DNA from: Klebsormidium nitens
Lineage: Eukaryota; Streptophyta; Klebsormidiophyceae; Klebsormidiales; Klebsormidiaceae
Direction: 5' to 3'
Assembly (NCBI GenBank): GCA_000708835.1
Contig: DF237508.1
Coordinates: 1 to 58,206 of the forward strand
Length of the DNA: 58,206 bases
This document shows positions 11,401 to 23,400 of the stretch, piece by piece; the first letter of the stretch is position 1; each line of letters starts with the position of its first letter. The translations under genes were made by a program, and so were the position numbers. The notes beneath the pieces were generated by a model that worked only from the letters and a program-made list of their open reading frames with translations, was not told the DNA's origin and did no database searches.

Positions 11401-14400
11401 AGATAATCTTTGCTTCCGTCACAGGCAAGCATTGGAACGAATCAATCATCATTCTCTTAGAAAACGTATGTCGCGATTGACTGCAAAGAACCGAGCGAAG
11501 GATCCGTCCGGTTAGAATCATAAAGACAACACAAGGAGACAGCAGTTTCAGCTTTCAAACTGGAACTCTCCTTACCTGCTTGGAGTGCAGAAACACCCAG
11601 TCCGCCGCGCGCGCGGTTTCCGGGTGCAGCTGGAATCCAGACGGATCCACCCGGTACGGCAGGTCCCACGATACCCTATAGTCCCGGCCGCTTATGGCCG
11701 CGAACTGATACCCTATGTTATTCTCCTTGGAGAAAGGCACGCGGCTGGTTCCGCTGGTTCCATTGGTTCCGCTGGTAGCGTTGATTCCGCTGACCAGGAG
11801 CGGCGCGTAGAAGATCGAGTTGGTGCCCTGGTCCGGGGTATGGCGGTTCAGCGCGATCCGGCGGAATACCAGACCGGGAGCGCAGACCTGGGCGGAAACG
11901 GAAGAATGCGTGTGAGCGGTTGCCTGGATAACTGCACATGACTGGGTTTGATTGTACCGAAGGCTCAAGGAAGACAGAGAGCCTCTGAAGACGCCCGGCG
12001 TCTGGGCTCTCGTAACTGCGTTTCCGCTAACCCCCGGAAGCAGCTCCGTGCGCCCCCCCGGCGGGAGTTTGAATGGAATCAGGTCTGTGACTGTCTGAGC
12101 AAAGGCGCACGGAACGCTCCCGCACTTCGTCGTCCGGAAATACTGGCAATGCTCCAACACGTCGGGGAAAAGAAACGCATCCCTTCCTTTCACAGCGAAA
12201 CTGGCCGGCCTTTCGGCTTCTTGCCCCATCCGCCTGCGGAAGACATCTGGAGAGGTTCACATCTGCAATTGTGCTTGGAGCTTCGACATCATTGTCGAGT
12301 GTTCTGGTTATGGCGGCTCCGCTCTATGGTTCAAAACCGATGATTTAGAAAAGCTTGCCCGCCGACGATACGGAACGCCGTCCGCATTCGGACGGGTCCA
12401 CCAGTCCGTCGTCCCGGGCGCTAATAGCCCTCGCACCATTTGCAATTCATCAACTCCTGCGGACGTACTCAGTCACAAACAGTACGCTCTTTTCTTCGAG
12501 GGAAAAGCAAGGGGATAGAAAGGCAAGACGCGCACCTGGCCTCCGACGACCCCCCAGCCGTCCGCCAATCGGACGGGTCCGCAACCTGTGGACGCGTCCG
12601 AACTTGTCCCCGCAAGTCAGAGTCAACCAAATCTAGAACCCCTAACCTATAAACCCTAAAAGTTAAATCTCTTCAAATTGCTCACCTGCCCACCAACGAC
12701 CCCCGGCAGCCGTCCGCATTCGGACGGGTCCAGCAGTCCGTCGTCCGCAACCATGGACGCGTCCGCGGCGCCGGTGAGGGAGCCGTCCGTGTCCACGAAC
12801 ACGCCCTCGTGCACGTACAGCCAACGAACTAGGTTGGGGGAATTCACGAAGCGGAGCGACGAGAAGTAGGTCGACCAGCCGCCCTGGAAGAATGCCCACA
12901 CGTTCTAGTTATTTGCATTGATTCCTCGAATAGTCACAAGAAGGTCAAATTGACATACTGGAACGGGTGGGGTTAGTAAGGGGGTTTAGAGTGGCAGGGC
13001 ACGGTTGCGAAGCAGGAAAAGTGTTCGGGCTTAGGGTTTTCTGTTAGCTTCGTCCGTTTGTGATTTGAGCTCATTCAAATAGGTCGGTCAGTCGCCTTGC
13101 AAGTAGACTCGCGGCTCCCGTTCTCAGACCTCGAGAAGGATGGATAGATTCAGTCGAGTCTGGTTCCTTGATGCAGCCGTACGTTTGGAGTTTCAACCGC
13201 ACTATCTTCCCAAGCACCGTCTTTCGCGCAATCCCATTTGAGCTGCTCCGACTCGCCAAGGAGCGGTTGTATGGAAGGCCTGCCAATTAGCAAGCCTTTC
13301 CTAGTGTTGCCTGAAAGAAAGTCTTAGAAACTTCGGTTTACGAAGGGTCCGGACAAGGAAGAATCTTCCAGGACTTCACTGAGTTACGCTAGGAGGGGTC
13401 TTACCTGCTGGAATTTGCACTTGGCGCAGGGCTCCAAAGCGTACGTGTTATTGTACTTAAAGTTGACGAAAGTGACGTTATTGACACGGAGAGCGCTGCT
13501 GACGGTTTGCGTCAGCACCCCGCGGAGGTCCCGGCCACTTGGCCAGGCCGCGTTTGGGTCGCTCTTGGCGACGATGAGTGCCCGGTTGATACGGGCGGGG
13601 TTGGACGGTACGGACCAGACTTGGCTGCACATGAGAAGCAGGCACTGGAGTGTTTTGGCACGTAAACAGGGATGGTTACGGGCTGCTTTTAGACTGGTTA
13701 GGAACTGGTTATCTTTCCTAAAAAGCAGACTTGATGGGCCATAACCAGCCTTGGAACAAGGTAAAAACCTTGTTGACTTTCCAATAACCTGAAAGTAAAC
13801 TCTGGCAATCAGCATCGTTCGGAGCCACAACTTCTTGGGGACATGCTTTTGGAAGATGCAGAGAAGCAATGGAGCAGAATTGTTTTACGGAGAAGTTAGA
13901 ACGTGGGGGGAGTCCAGCATTATGGAGAACGCAAAGGAAACTTTGCGGCGACGGAGGAACTAAGACGCACATTTGCGAAGAGTGCATCCAGAATATCCTG
14001 GTGTAAGATCGCCTAACTTGGAAACTGAGAGTATGGAAGGAAGCTAATCGAAGCACAAAGGGGCCGCTATGCACAGGGGTCTGCAATGCGTTTCTGGTGG
14101 TATCGTTGACTCCTTTCGTCTTCGTCCCAAAAAACAGCAGTTTGATGCGCTTACGCTATTTCAATTCCGCCCGCGTGATCCTTTCCGGCCACGATGCTAG
14201 CCTCCGGCCCGCCTCCGTTGTCGACGAGTTTGAAGTCCTCAAAGTAGAGAACGCCCACTTGCGTCGCGATCGAGCCCTTCATGCCGTTGGAATACGACGT
14301 GAAGTTTTGGAAGACCTGCATTTGAAGGTCAGTTTCAGGATGACGGGGCTTTGATTTTTTTGGCTGTTTTTGGAATGCCTCCTTTGTCGACCAGCTTGAC

Positions 14401-17400
14401 TGAGATCTTCAGAATAGAGGACGCCGAGGGGGAGTAAGAGCGCGGGACGAGAAGGATTGAACACTGCCCCTACACCTTCTTCAGCATCTCCTTCAGCGCT
14501 CGCTCCTTGTTCTACATGCGGGCTTCCTTCATAGAAATCGTTCGTTTCCGCATGTTCTATTTTCAGTTTCTGCAGCTTCTGGCTCGAGCACACTAAATTG
14601 TTTGTTCCTATGCAGCTTCGTGTTAGAGCGGCTTTATAGAACAGGGCCGGGGGGCATTTGTAAAGATCGTGTAGGAAGCAAGACCAGAATCCCCGATCGC
14701 TCACCGCCGTCGCCGGGGGACTGTAGTAGTTGCAGGGCTGCGTGAGGGGGTAGTACTCAGGGAAGATCCGCAGGCCGTATTTGTTGTTGCTGTGCGCGGT
14801 GTTGTCGCGAAACGCTCCGAGGGGAGTGCGCTTGGGGCAAACATTGGTAGTGTAGGACGGGCCGGTCGGGTGGTCCTCGGGATTGTACCTGGGCGGAAAA
14901 CGGAACCGGTTAGATGACCAGGGGGATCAACCGGGGAAAGATAATACGCGCCTTCATCGCAAAATAACTTTGAGGGTAGTGCGCTTGGGGCAAAATGTTC
15001 GAAGTGAAGGACGGGCAGGTAGGATCATTCTCCGGGTTGTACCTGGGCGGCAAACGGAACCGGTTAGATGACAAAAAAATCAACCGGGGGGAGACTTAAC
15101 CCGGTGTTACCGCAGAAACGCTCCAAGGGGAGTGCGCTTCGGGCAGACGTTCGGAGTGTAGGACGGGCCGGTCGGGTGGTCATCCGGGTTGTACCTGGCG
15201 GAAAATGGAAGCGATTCGATAGCCCAAGAATTCCGAAGGGGGGCCTTTTAATTAATTCCGCGTTAAAAGGCTCTAAAGGGAGTGCGCTGGGGGCAAACGT
15301 TCGGAGTGTACGACGGCCCCGTCGGGTAGTCCTCCGGGTTGTACCTGGGGGGAATATGAAACCGATTGAATGACCGGAGAGTTTCAACCAGGGGAGGGAG
15401 CATTACACGGTGTGACCGCAAACACGCTACGACTGGTGTGCGCTCGGGGGCAGATGTCCAGAGGGGTCCTCGGGGTTGTACCTGGGCGGTAAAAAGAAAG
15501 CGGTGAGATGACCGGGGGGGATATCAAAAGCTGTGAGATGGCCAGGGGGATTCACCAGGGGGGAATGTGCGCGGTGTCATTCGCAAAACCGCCCCGAGCG
15601 GCGTGCGCTATGGCACACTTTTTGGAGTGCAGGACGGGCCGGTCGGATTGTACTCGGGAGGGAAATTGGGCGGATAGAGAAGAACTGCTGTGAGATGGCC
15701 TGGAAGATTACCGGGGGGTAAGAAATTGTGAAAGTGAGAGGCACAAATTGCCCGGTCGGCCTGTCCGCTGTACTGGGGTGGGGACGAGCGCGGCGGCAAA
15801 GTCAAGGACATCCAAATCTTTTGGGAGGTCGTTCGAGAAAACGAACATCTTTTCAGATTCGAATAAGTGGTGCCCGCTGATAGCCTCAACTCGGAGTCCG
15901 ACCGCTTTTTGCCATCCAATGAAAAGGAGCACCCGCCAGATACAGCATCAAGTCAGCACAGCCCCAGCCTAGCAAGTGCACTCCACCCTCCGCCCTCACA
16001 GCCTCTAAATCAAAAGACTGAGAATAGAACCGAGGAACAAATTTAGTATGCATCTGTGGTGGAAAGTTTCTGACCAGTAGCCGTAGCCCTCGGAGCCGGC
16101 CGCGGTGTTGCCGACGAGGAAGTTGTTGGGGTTTGTGACCCAGAAGGTGGCGGGCGTTGTGTCCGTCTGGAGCAGCGAGAACGATTTGCGCGTCAACGCG
16201 CCCAGGTTGCCGAAGATCGCGTTGTTCTGCTCGATGCCGTCCTGCGGAACAGAACGGAACGGAACGCGTGAGAGCGGGACGGAACGCGTGAGAGCGAAAT
16301 AGGCGGGTTTTTCGAGCAGCAACATCGACTTGCGCGTCAACGCGCCCAGGTTGCCGAAGATCGCGTTGTCCTGCTCAATTCCGTCCTGCGGAACGGAGCG
16401 GAACGAAAAGCGTCAGAGCGGAACAAGCGGTTTATGGAGCAACGAGAACGATTTGCGCGTTCAGCGCGTGCCGAGGATTGCTTTGTTCTGCTCGATTTTG
16501 TCCTGCAGAGAGGAGCGGAACGAAACGTATAAGAGCGGAACCAGGGCTTTGAGACGGGGTGAGCAGCTGTGATAGACAGGAGCTGATCTAGAAGCCCAGA
16601 GAAGATTTAGAGGCGAACGAGTGCCGTTCTCAGTTCTTCCAGGCGACGCTTTTGACATTGATACAGCAATGAATGAGGGCATTAATATCAGTCCGGCGGA
16701 GAACTCTTTTCGGCAGACTCGGGGGTGAGGCGGGGATGCGCCGCAAGCGTGTTTGGTCGGCATTGCACAAAAAGACGTTTTTTTGTGTCCAAGAATTGTT
16801 CAGTCTGAACATTGAATACGTGTTTTAGACCCTCATCGCACGCAGAATCCGTAGTCACAAACGACTCTAGACCCGAAAGTGAACCTCAGTCGTGATGAGG
16901 AAGGTAATGGCAAGCTTCCGTTGCTTGGTAGTAAGATAGTTCCAGGACACGTGTCGTCACCTCGATGAAGAAGGCGTGGCCCATGTTGTTGAACGCCACG
17001 TTGTTGGAGACCTCCAGGTTGTTCACGCCGTGGATCGCGATTGCCCGGTTGAACGTGTCGTGAACCGAGCAGTTGCGGACGTACGATTGCGTCACGCGGC
17101 CAATCATGTGGAAGTGGATCGGGTAGCGCCCCAGGCGGAACGCTTGGCCTGCGAGGGGGCCGATTGAGAAGTTCGGAAAAAGATTACACCCAGAGCTTCC
17201 TTAGAACGATCGCGTTAAGCTTAACAAGGTTCACTCAGCGGGGTCAATAGGAGGATGTCAACTTTCATCTAGAGGCTCAGGAAAACTTTGACAGGTCTCA
17301 TTCAATATTGGCGCTTTGACAATTCGACTTCTTTGGGCAGAATAATTACATGCGAGACATATACGACAAAGGCTGTTGAGAATCTAATTTGAATATGTAG

Positions 17401-20400
17401 GGTCTGGTCGGGAGTGAAGAAGACGTCAGGCTGGCCAGACTGATTGTGGCATGCAGTCTTCGACAAGCTTTGAGAAAAGAAGCAGAAGCTCAATTTGCAT
17501 CCTCAGATGAAGGTTCGCGGTACTTGCAAGATACGGACACAATCATTTGACTTGCTTTCGGCTGCATTGATACGGCTCTGGACTGCTCTCGATAAGCCTT
17601 GGCAGATCAGACGGCTTTCACTTCCGAAAAGAAACGAACCAAACGTCGGCCCTCACCCGCGTTCCGAACCTCCACGTTCGCGAGCCGCGCCACCGCAGAA
17701 TCGTCCCCCGGACTGTGCACCATGATATGTGCGCCGTACATGTTCATTTCCCAGGGCCCATCTTCCGGGTTATTCGCTCCCTCGAACACCACGTTGCGGC
17801 TGAGAACGGCTACCTCGGCCCGCATGTCCACGACGTGCCCGTCGAAAACCCGGTACTCGCCATTGTGCTGGTTAGCCAAACGCCGGTCCAGGGTTAGCAC
17901 GGAACCGTTGTTTGCGACGGCAGTTACCACCGCGGTTTCGGCGTCCCTGGCGTCAAACGACGAGGAGGTTACCATAATCGTGTCGTTAACCCGCCAGTTT
18001 GTGGGCTCTTGCAGGACTAGCTGGTTAGTGCCTCGCAGGGCGGTTACCGCTAACCGCGTCCACGGCGGGCTTTTCGGCTGCCCGTGGATCTCTAGAGTTC
18101 CGTGCCGGTTTCCAAGAACCTTAGCGCCGTACACCGGAATTTCCGGGCAGTTCCGGTGACAGCGCAGGGTTATCCTCGCCCTCCCCGCAAACGGTTTCGC
18201 CTCGGTTCCAATTTGCACTTTTCCGCCTCTAACCATGATATAACTGGCGCTTAAATGGACTTCGTCTGGGGAACTGTCGTCGAACAAGAGGGATCCCTCT
18301 ACGATCAGCAGGTTCAGCAGCGGGGGAGAGACGTCTAGCAGAACCGTCTGTCCCGCCGGAAGTAGAACCGAGTCCCCAGCCACCGGGGGAGCCGTACCAC
18401 CCCAAGTACTGTTTCTACTCCAGAGATCGACGTACTGATACGTAACGGTCGTCTGGCTAGAATTGGCACCTCCAACCGCGGCGAAACCTTTTCCGTTGAC
18501 AAAGACGGTCAACGGTCCGGCGGAGCTAAGGTTATGGGCGCCGGTGAGGCACGTGAATTGGGCGTCCGAAAAACCGGACGCTTGCACGGCGCACGTGACG
18601 TCAGCGATGGTGACTGTGACGTTGGACGGGGCGGCGCCGAAGCCGGAGCCGGAGAGGGTCACGAGTGTGCCGCCGGCCTGCAGACGTCAACGAACTGTTG
18701 ATTCTTCGCGCAAAAGGGAGTTACTTCAGTAAAGATCTTTGAGACCCTGTAACTACTCGGACTTTTGAGACAATTTGCACGGAAAGCTTCTACTTTTAAC
18801 CAGTGTCCGCTCGAAGCCGTCTGCAAGACAGGAGGGCCACGATTGGCAAAACGGAGCACGTGCCTGCGTCGTCTCAGAGCTCAACGCTCTAGAACTGAGT
18901 GGTTTTCGAAAAAGTGAAGCTTACCGGCTCTCTTTACCTGTTTGGATCCAAAAACGATCTTACTGAAGTCTCAACACGTCTAGTTTGCAGTCCTTCAATA
19001 TTTTCCCGTGTACTTCGTCCACTTTCAATCTTCGTTCCTTTACGTAGCAAGCATCTGTCTTGGCAGCTCTTGTCGATTGTCGATGAGAGATGTGTTTATC
19101 TCGTACTTCGTCAGTCTCAAATATCGTTTATATACAGTAGACAATCGGCAGCCCGTGTCGACCGTCGATGTCGGAGTTGTCGAAGTTTCTCACCGTTGAT
19201 CCTCTGGTGGGGCTCACGGCCGCCAGCTGCGGCGTCAGATCCAGGCGGTACTCGAATGCGCCAAAAGCGGTGTTGTTGAAGTAGTACGCACCCATGGAAA
19301 CCTGAAAGTCATAGAACATCGTTTTAGGCTGATGACAGTGAAAGCTTGAAGAGATGCTGTCAAAGCACCGACCGGAGCGAGAAGTGTCAATCGCGACTTG
19401 CGTTTGGTGTCACTGTTTGGAAGCAGGGGCTTTGTCCTATGCAAGTAACACTGGACATTACCCCCCTCTTCAATCTTTTCAAGCAAAAACCAGATGCATA
19501 GTAAGGGCGGACGTTTTATTATATTCGTGCCAGAAGCTGCACAGAAGAAAATATTATACTGACGACCTGCGGGTTCCATTTAGGAAGGTCTACGGAATAG
19601 TCTCCAGCAGGGGTGGTCGTTGAAAAAGGAAGGGTCTTATGCTATCCTTATCGATGCTCATGTAGCGGGTTCGAGCACCAGCTAAAACCTGTTCGGCGTC
19701 GACCGGGCCAGTCATGAAGCGCCTGACTTCTGTGGCCCTTTGAAGTAACTTGAACGCGCACATTATTTGTAAATTTATCAGTTGCTACGGAGAATTTCTT
19801 CGGTGCCAAAGGCGTGTTTCGCACATACCTGGATTGGCCGCATGCCGGCTGCGGCCGCCCCGGTTAGGCAACTAACCCCAGTTACCGAACTGGTTAACAC
19901 CAAGCACCGGGCTCCTCCAATCACTATGCTGTAGTCCGTAATATTCGACGAGAAGCCGGTTCCGCTGATGGTCATTACTAACCCGCCTGCTAACCCTCCT
20001 TTCGTGGGCTGGACGCTGGTTACGGTTAGGGGAACGCTTAGGGTCGGGGTCCCGCTCGAGAGCCCTAACCCGACGGAATTGACGAACACGGGGTACGTGC
20101 CAGCTGGCAGCGCCGGAGCATTACACGTGGCAGCCGTTCCGTTTGCAAAGGTCAGCGGACAGGGCGCCTGTCCAATGAGCACGGACGTAACGTCCGAGAA
20201 GTTTGACAGATCGCTAACCGCGTTGGTTTGGGTAAACAGGGTACCGGTCAAGGTAACCAGGGTGCTCGTGGCAGGGGGGATTTGGGCAGGGTTAACGGAA
20301 CTGACTGCCGGAGTCAAGCTCGTGAGATAGCTGAACGCCTTAGGAAGTACGGTTGACGTTAACCCGATTTGTAACTTGCAATTAAGTTGCTGCGCGCTTC

Positions 20401-23400
20401 CCGGCTGAGTGACGCACCGCAACTGCTGGGCAGAGCTAGAGAGTACTTTGCAGCTTAACCCGCCGATAGACACCAGGTAATCGCCCGAGTTTGCGCTGAA
20501 ACCCAAACCCTGCACGGTTAGGACCGTGCCTCCGTACACCGAACCGTTCGCCGGGCTGACTGACGTCACTGCCAGAGCGTAGCTCAGAGTCAGTCCGCGT
20601 AAACCAGAAGCGTAACCCATCCCGTCAACGTTAACCTGGATCGGATAGGACCCGGCCGGGAGAACCGGGGCGGTGCACGTGATTGCTGACGTATTCCATG
20701 CGAGGATTTGACACGTGGCCTGCGCTAAGCTCTTAGGGCCCCCGATCAGAACGGTGACGTTGGCGAAAGCGTTGGCGTTCTGCAGGTTCTGCCCGGTTAG
20801 GGTTATGTTGGCTGACCCGTTTAGGTTAACGGGGGAGACTGACGTCACCAGGGGCGTTGCAGCTGCACAGAAAAGTGAAGAATTCAAGGTTCGGAGCCTC
20901 GTTGGGTCCATCGGAAGTGACTTGAAACTCTGTAGTAAGAACGCACGAGTCTGCTTTCAGTCTGCGATGGAAGACCTCATAAGGAGACAAAGAAGGGGGT
21001 CCAGCAACTGACATGTCTTTCCAATAAAAGTAAGCTCGAACAATAAAAGAGGAGATCAACTTTACTGCAGCGTCGAAGAGCAGACTGTTCATTTGAATGA
21101 GCCGCCAACTAGCGTAGGGAGAAGCACGGTTGTTGCGGTGCACCTACATTCACGAGGCTGCCGATAAGCGGGATGGGAGAGCGGCCAACTCAAAACTAGG
21201 AATCGCACGAACTACTGAGATTTGAGATCGAGGCGCACTAAAGATTAGAATCATTCCCTTACCCGCAGAGTAAGTGAAGGAGTATCCGTTTACAGTCGCC
21301 GGCAAGCCGTTTACTTGGACTTCGATGCCGACAGGAGTTTCTGGTGGAACTGAAGGACAAACAACGGAAAACGGAATTCAGAATACAAAGATGAGACTTC
21401 TAAGAAATAAAACGGCCGTCAGATTGTACGAGATCTGCAGTGGAGTCAGCGGGGCACAATCTTGAGCATTTAATAGAGTCTTCCCAAAGTCTCATGTGAT
21501 AAATGCGACTTGACCCTTTGCGATTGGTTTCTTGCTCGCATCGTGCTGCACAAAGGTATGAGCGAGAGCACATTACAAAAGCGGGCCTCCGTTCAGCGGA
21601 ATCTCGTCTTATGTTAGGCAGCTACAGTTAGATAACTTCATCGTTCCCATCTGAGATTACAAAGGCCTCGAGCAACCAAAACCCACGGAACCTTGGTTCC
21701 GTTTCCCTCACCGATGACGTAAGCGGACGCCGGAACGATCTGCTTGCTTATCCCGGGGCCCTGCCACCTCAATTCTAGACCCAGTCCGCCGTCGCCCTGG
21801 AAGTAGTCCACTCTAAAAGGTACGTAGTCCCCAGCGTAAAGATACGCGGAGCCGGGAACCTCTAGCATTCCGTGGTTGAAGTCGTTGTTCACAACCAGGA
21901 CCTCGTTTAGGTAGAGCAGCGACCCGTCGTCTGACGTCAGGAAGAACTGCAGCAGACGTTGAGGCATGGCGTCAGCAAGAGAAAGCCATTTGAAAGGCCG
22001 CGGAAGCAGGTCTCGTTTCTTAGCCTGGTGAGACACGCTCAGACGAAACTGTCGGCGCTTCTGCTGACATTGCAGAGCCCTTTGCAGGTGCCCATCTTTC
22101 TCGGCGGGCTCTTCTTGCTACTTTTGCACGTCCGCAAATCTGCTTCCGGCATTCCAAGTTCAAGCACTTCGGATCCTCGCACTAGTTTTTGCGGAAACCC
22201 AGAAGCGATGTAAGCTTCGTACTTCCAGATCTTCGGGCTCTCGCCTTGGTATATGCAGAAACCCAGAAGTGATTCAAGCTTCGTACTTCAAAGCTCGCCA
22301 GTCGAGCTGAATACAAGATCCGGAACGACCGTCAGCGATTCGCCGAAATGAAGTGCTCTCATTTTGGCAATCAGACACGCGAAGCAATCTCAGCCGTTCT
22401 CTTGACCTGTCTCTTATATATGAGGGGTATATGAGCCATTCACCAAGCTCCAACCTTCGCAGTACTCACCGTATAGTTGCCGGTCGTCGGCACGGCGATG
22501 AACCCCGCAAACCTCGCGGCGAAGCGCATCGCGAAGCGCAAGTCGAGGCCCGGCCAGGCCGCATACCCGCCCGCATAGCTTATGACGCTTTCCGTTCGGA
22601 CAACGTCCGGCGTCCGAGAAACTAGACTGGGCACACCCTGGCCCATGGGGACGCCGTAGTAGAAATACTGCGCGACGAGCCCGAGCATTTGCGGCGCGAC
22701 GCACTGGATTTCGGACGCGGTGACGGTTGTGACCGCGCACGATAACGGCCCCAGGAACACCCGATTTTCCTCCGGGTTAGTGTCGTTAAACCCGATTCCT
22801 TGGAGGGTTAGCACCTGGCCGCCTTCGAGCGACCCGGAAAGCGGCCCGGCCGCGGAAACGTTCGCCGCGTAAGTGTAAGTGAACATCCCCACTGCGAATC
22901 CGATTCCGGGGACCTTTGCTGACACCGGATATTTACCGACTGGCAAACCGGGCACTCGGCAGGTGATGAAAACGAGGCCTTGTGGGTCGGGGCTGGCGCT
23001 CGGGTAGCCGTTGGAATCGACGTAAGAGACCGTGGTCGTGTTGCAAACAAGGCCTCCGACGGCGACCGTTGTGTCGTTGGTGATTCCGGTTCCGGTGACA
23101 GTGATGCTGCCGGAAATCGTTCCGGTGCGGGGAAAGACGCGCGTGATCACAGGAGACTCGGCTGCAAGGGAAGAGGGGTCTAAGAAAATAGTGGAATATA
23201 AAATCAAGGGCAAGACGCAGAGCCCTGCAGGAATTATTCCGGACATGCTCAGGCCTTCCGGCAAAAATTATTGACACCAAAAACTTGACGTATTCTGCAT
23301 TGGTGTTCTGAAACTTTGATGAGCTTGACGGATTCATACGGGCCAGACACGAACTCTTCTCAGACGGTCGCTCCATAAGAGTCATCTAACGCAAAGAAAG

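Larger units (their letters stand above)
11576..18440 (-). other. Fibrocystin-L exons 18-25: first G8 domain and beta-helix repeats
   Basis: The rest of exon 18 encodes a G8 domain (WGGTAPPVAGDSVLLPAGQT, then LLIVEGSLLFDD, then IMVRGGKVQIGTEAKPF) and its trailing strands (VVFEGANNPEDGPWE). Exons 16961-17148, 16075-16241, 14705-14888, 14155-14315, 13405-13624, 12686-12904 and 11576-11887 encode parallel beta-helix repeats of the PbH1 type (VTQSYVRNCSVHDTFNRAI, NNLEVSNNVAFNNMGHAFF) and the family segment DTDGSLTGAADASMVADDGL. I start exon 25 at 11887 (VCAPGLVFRRIALN) because its acceptor TTCCGCCCAG fits phase 0 after LPGVVGGQ. Three introns of this block contain tandem copies of neighbouring exon edges. 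Confidence 0.83.

Noticed and set aside
12027-12260. Second open frame at the left of exon 24 (ADGARSRKAGQF)
   Set aside because: It could splice to exon 24 in phase but runs to a stop and cannot continue into exon 25; family order supports skipping it.
14811-15800. Regularly spaced repeats that could be taken for a CRISPR array
   Set aside because: Units of about 153 bases diverge, have no unique spacers, and contain coding sequence of exon 21 in a spliced eukaryotic gene.
17607-18159. Long plus-strand open frames opposite the fibrocystin-L exons
   Set aside because: They are antisense shadows of GC-rich coding exons on the minus strand.
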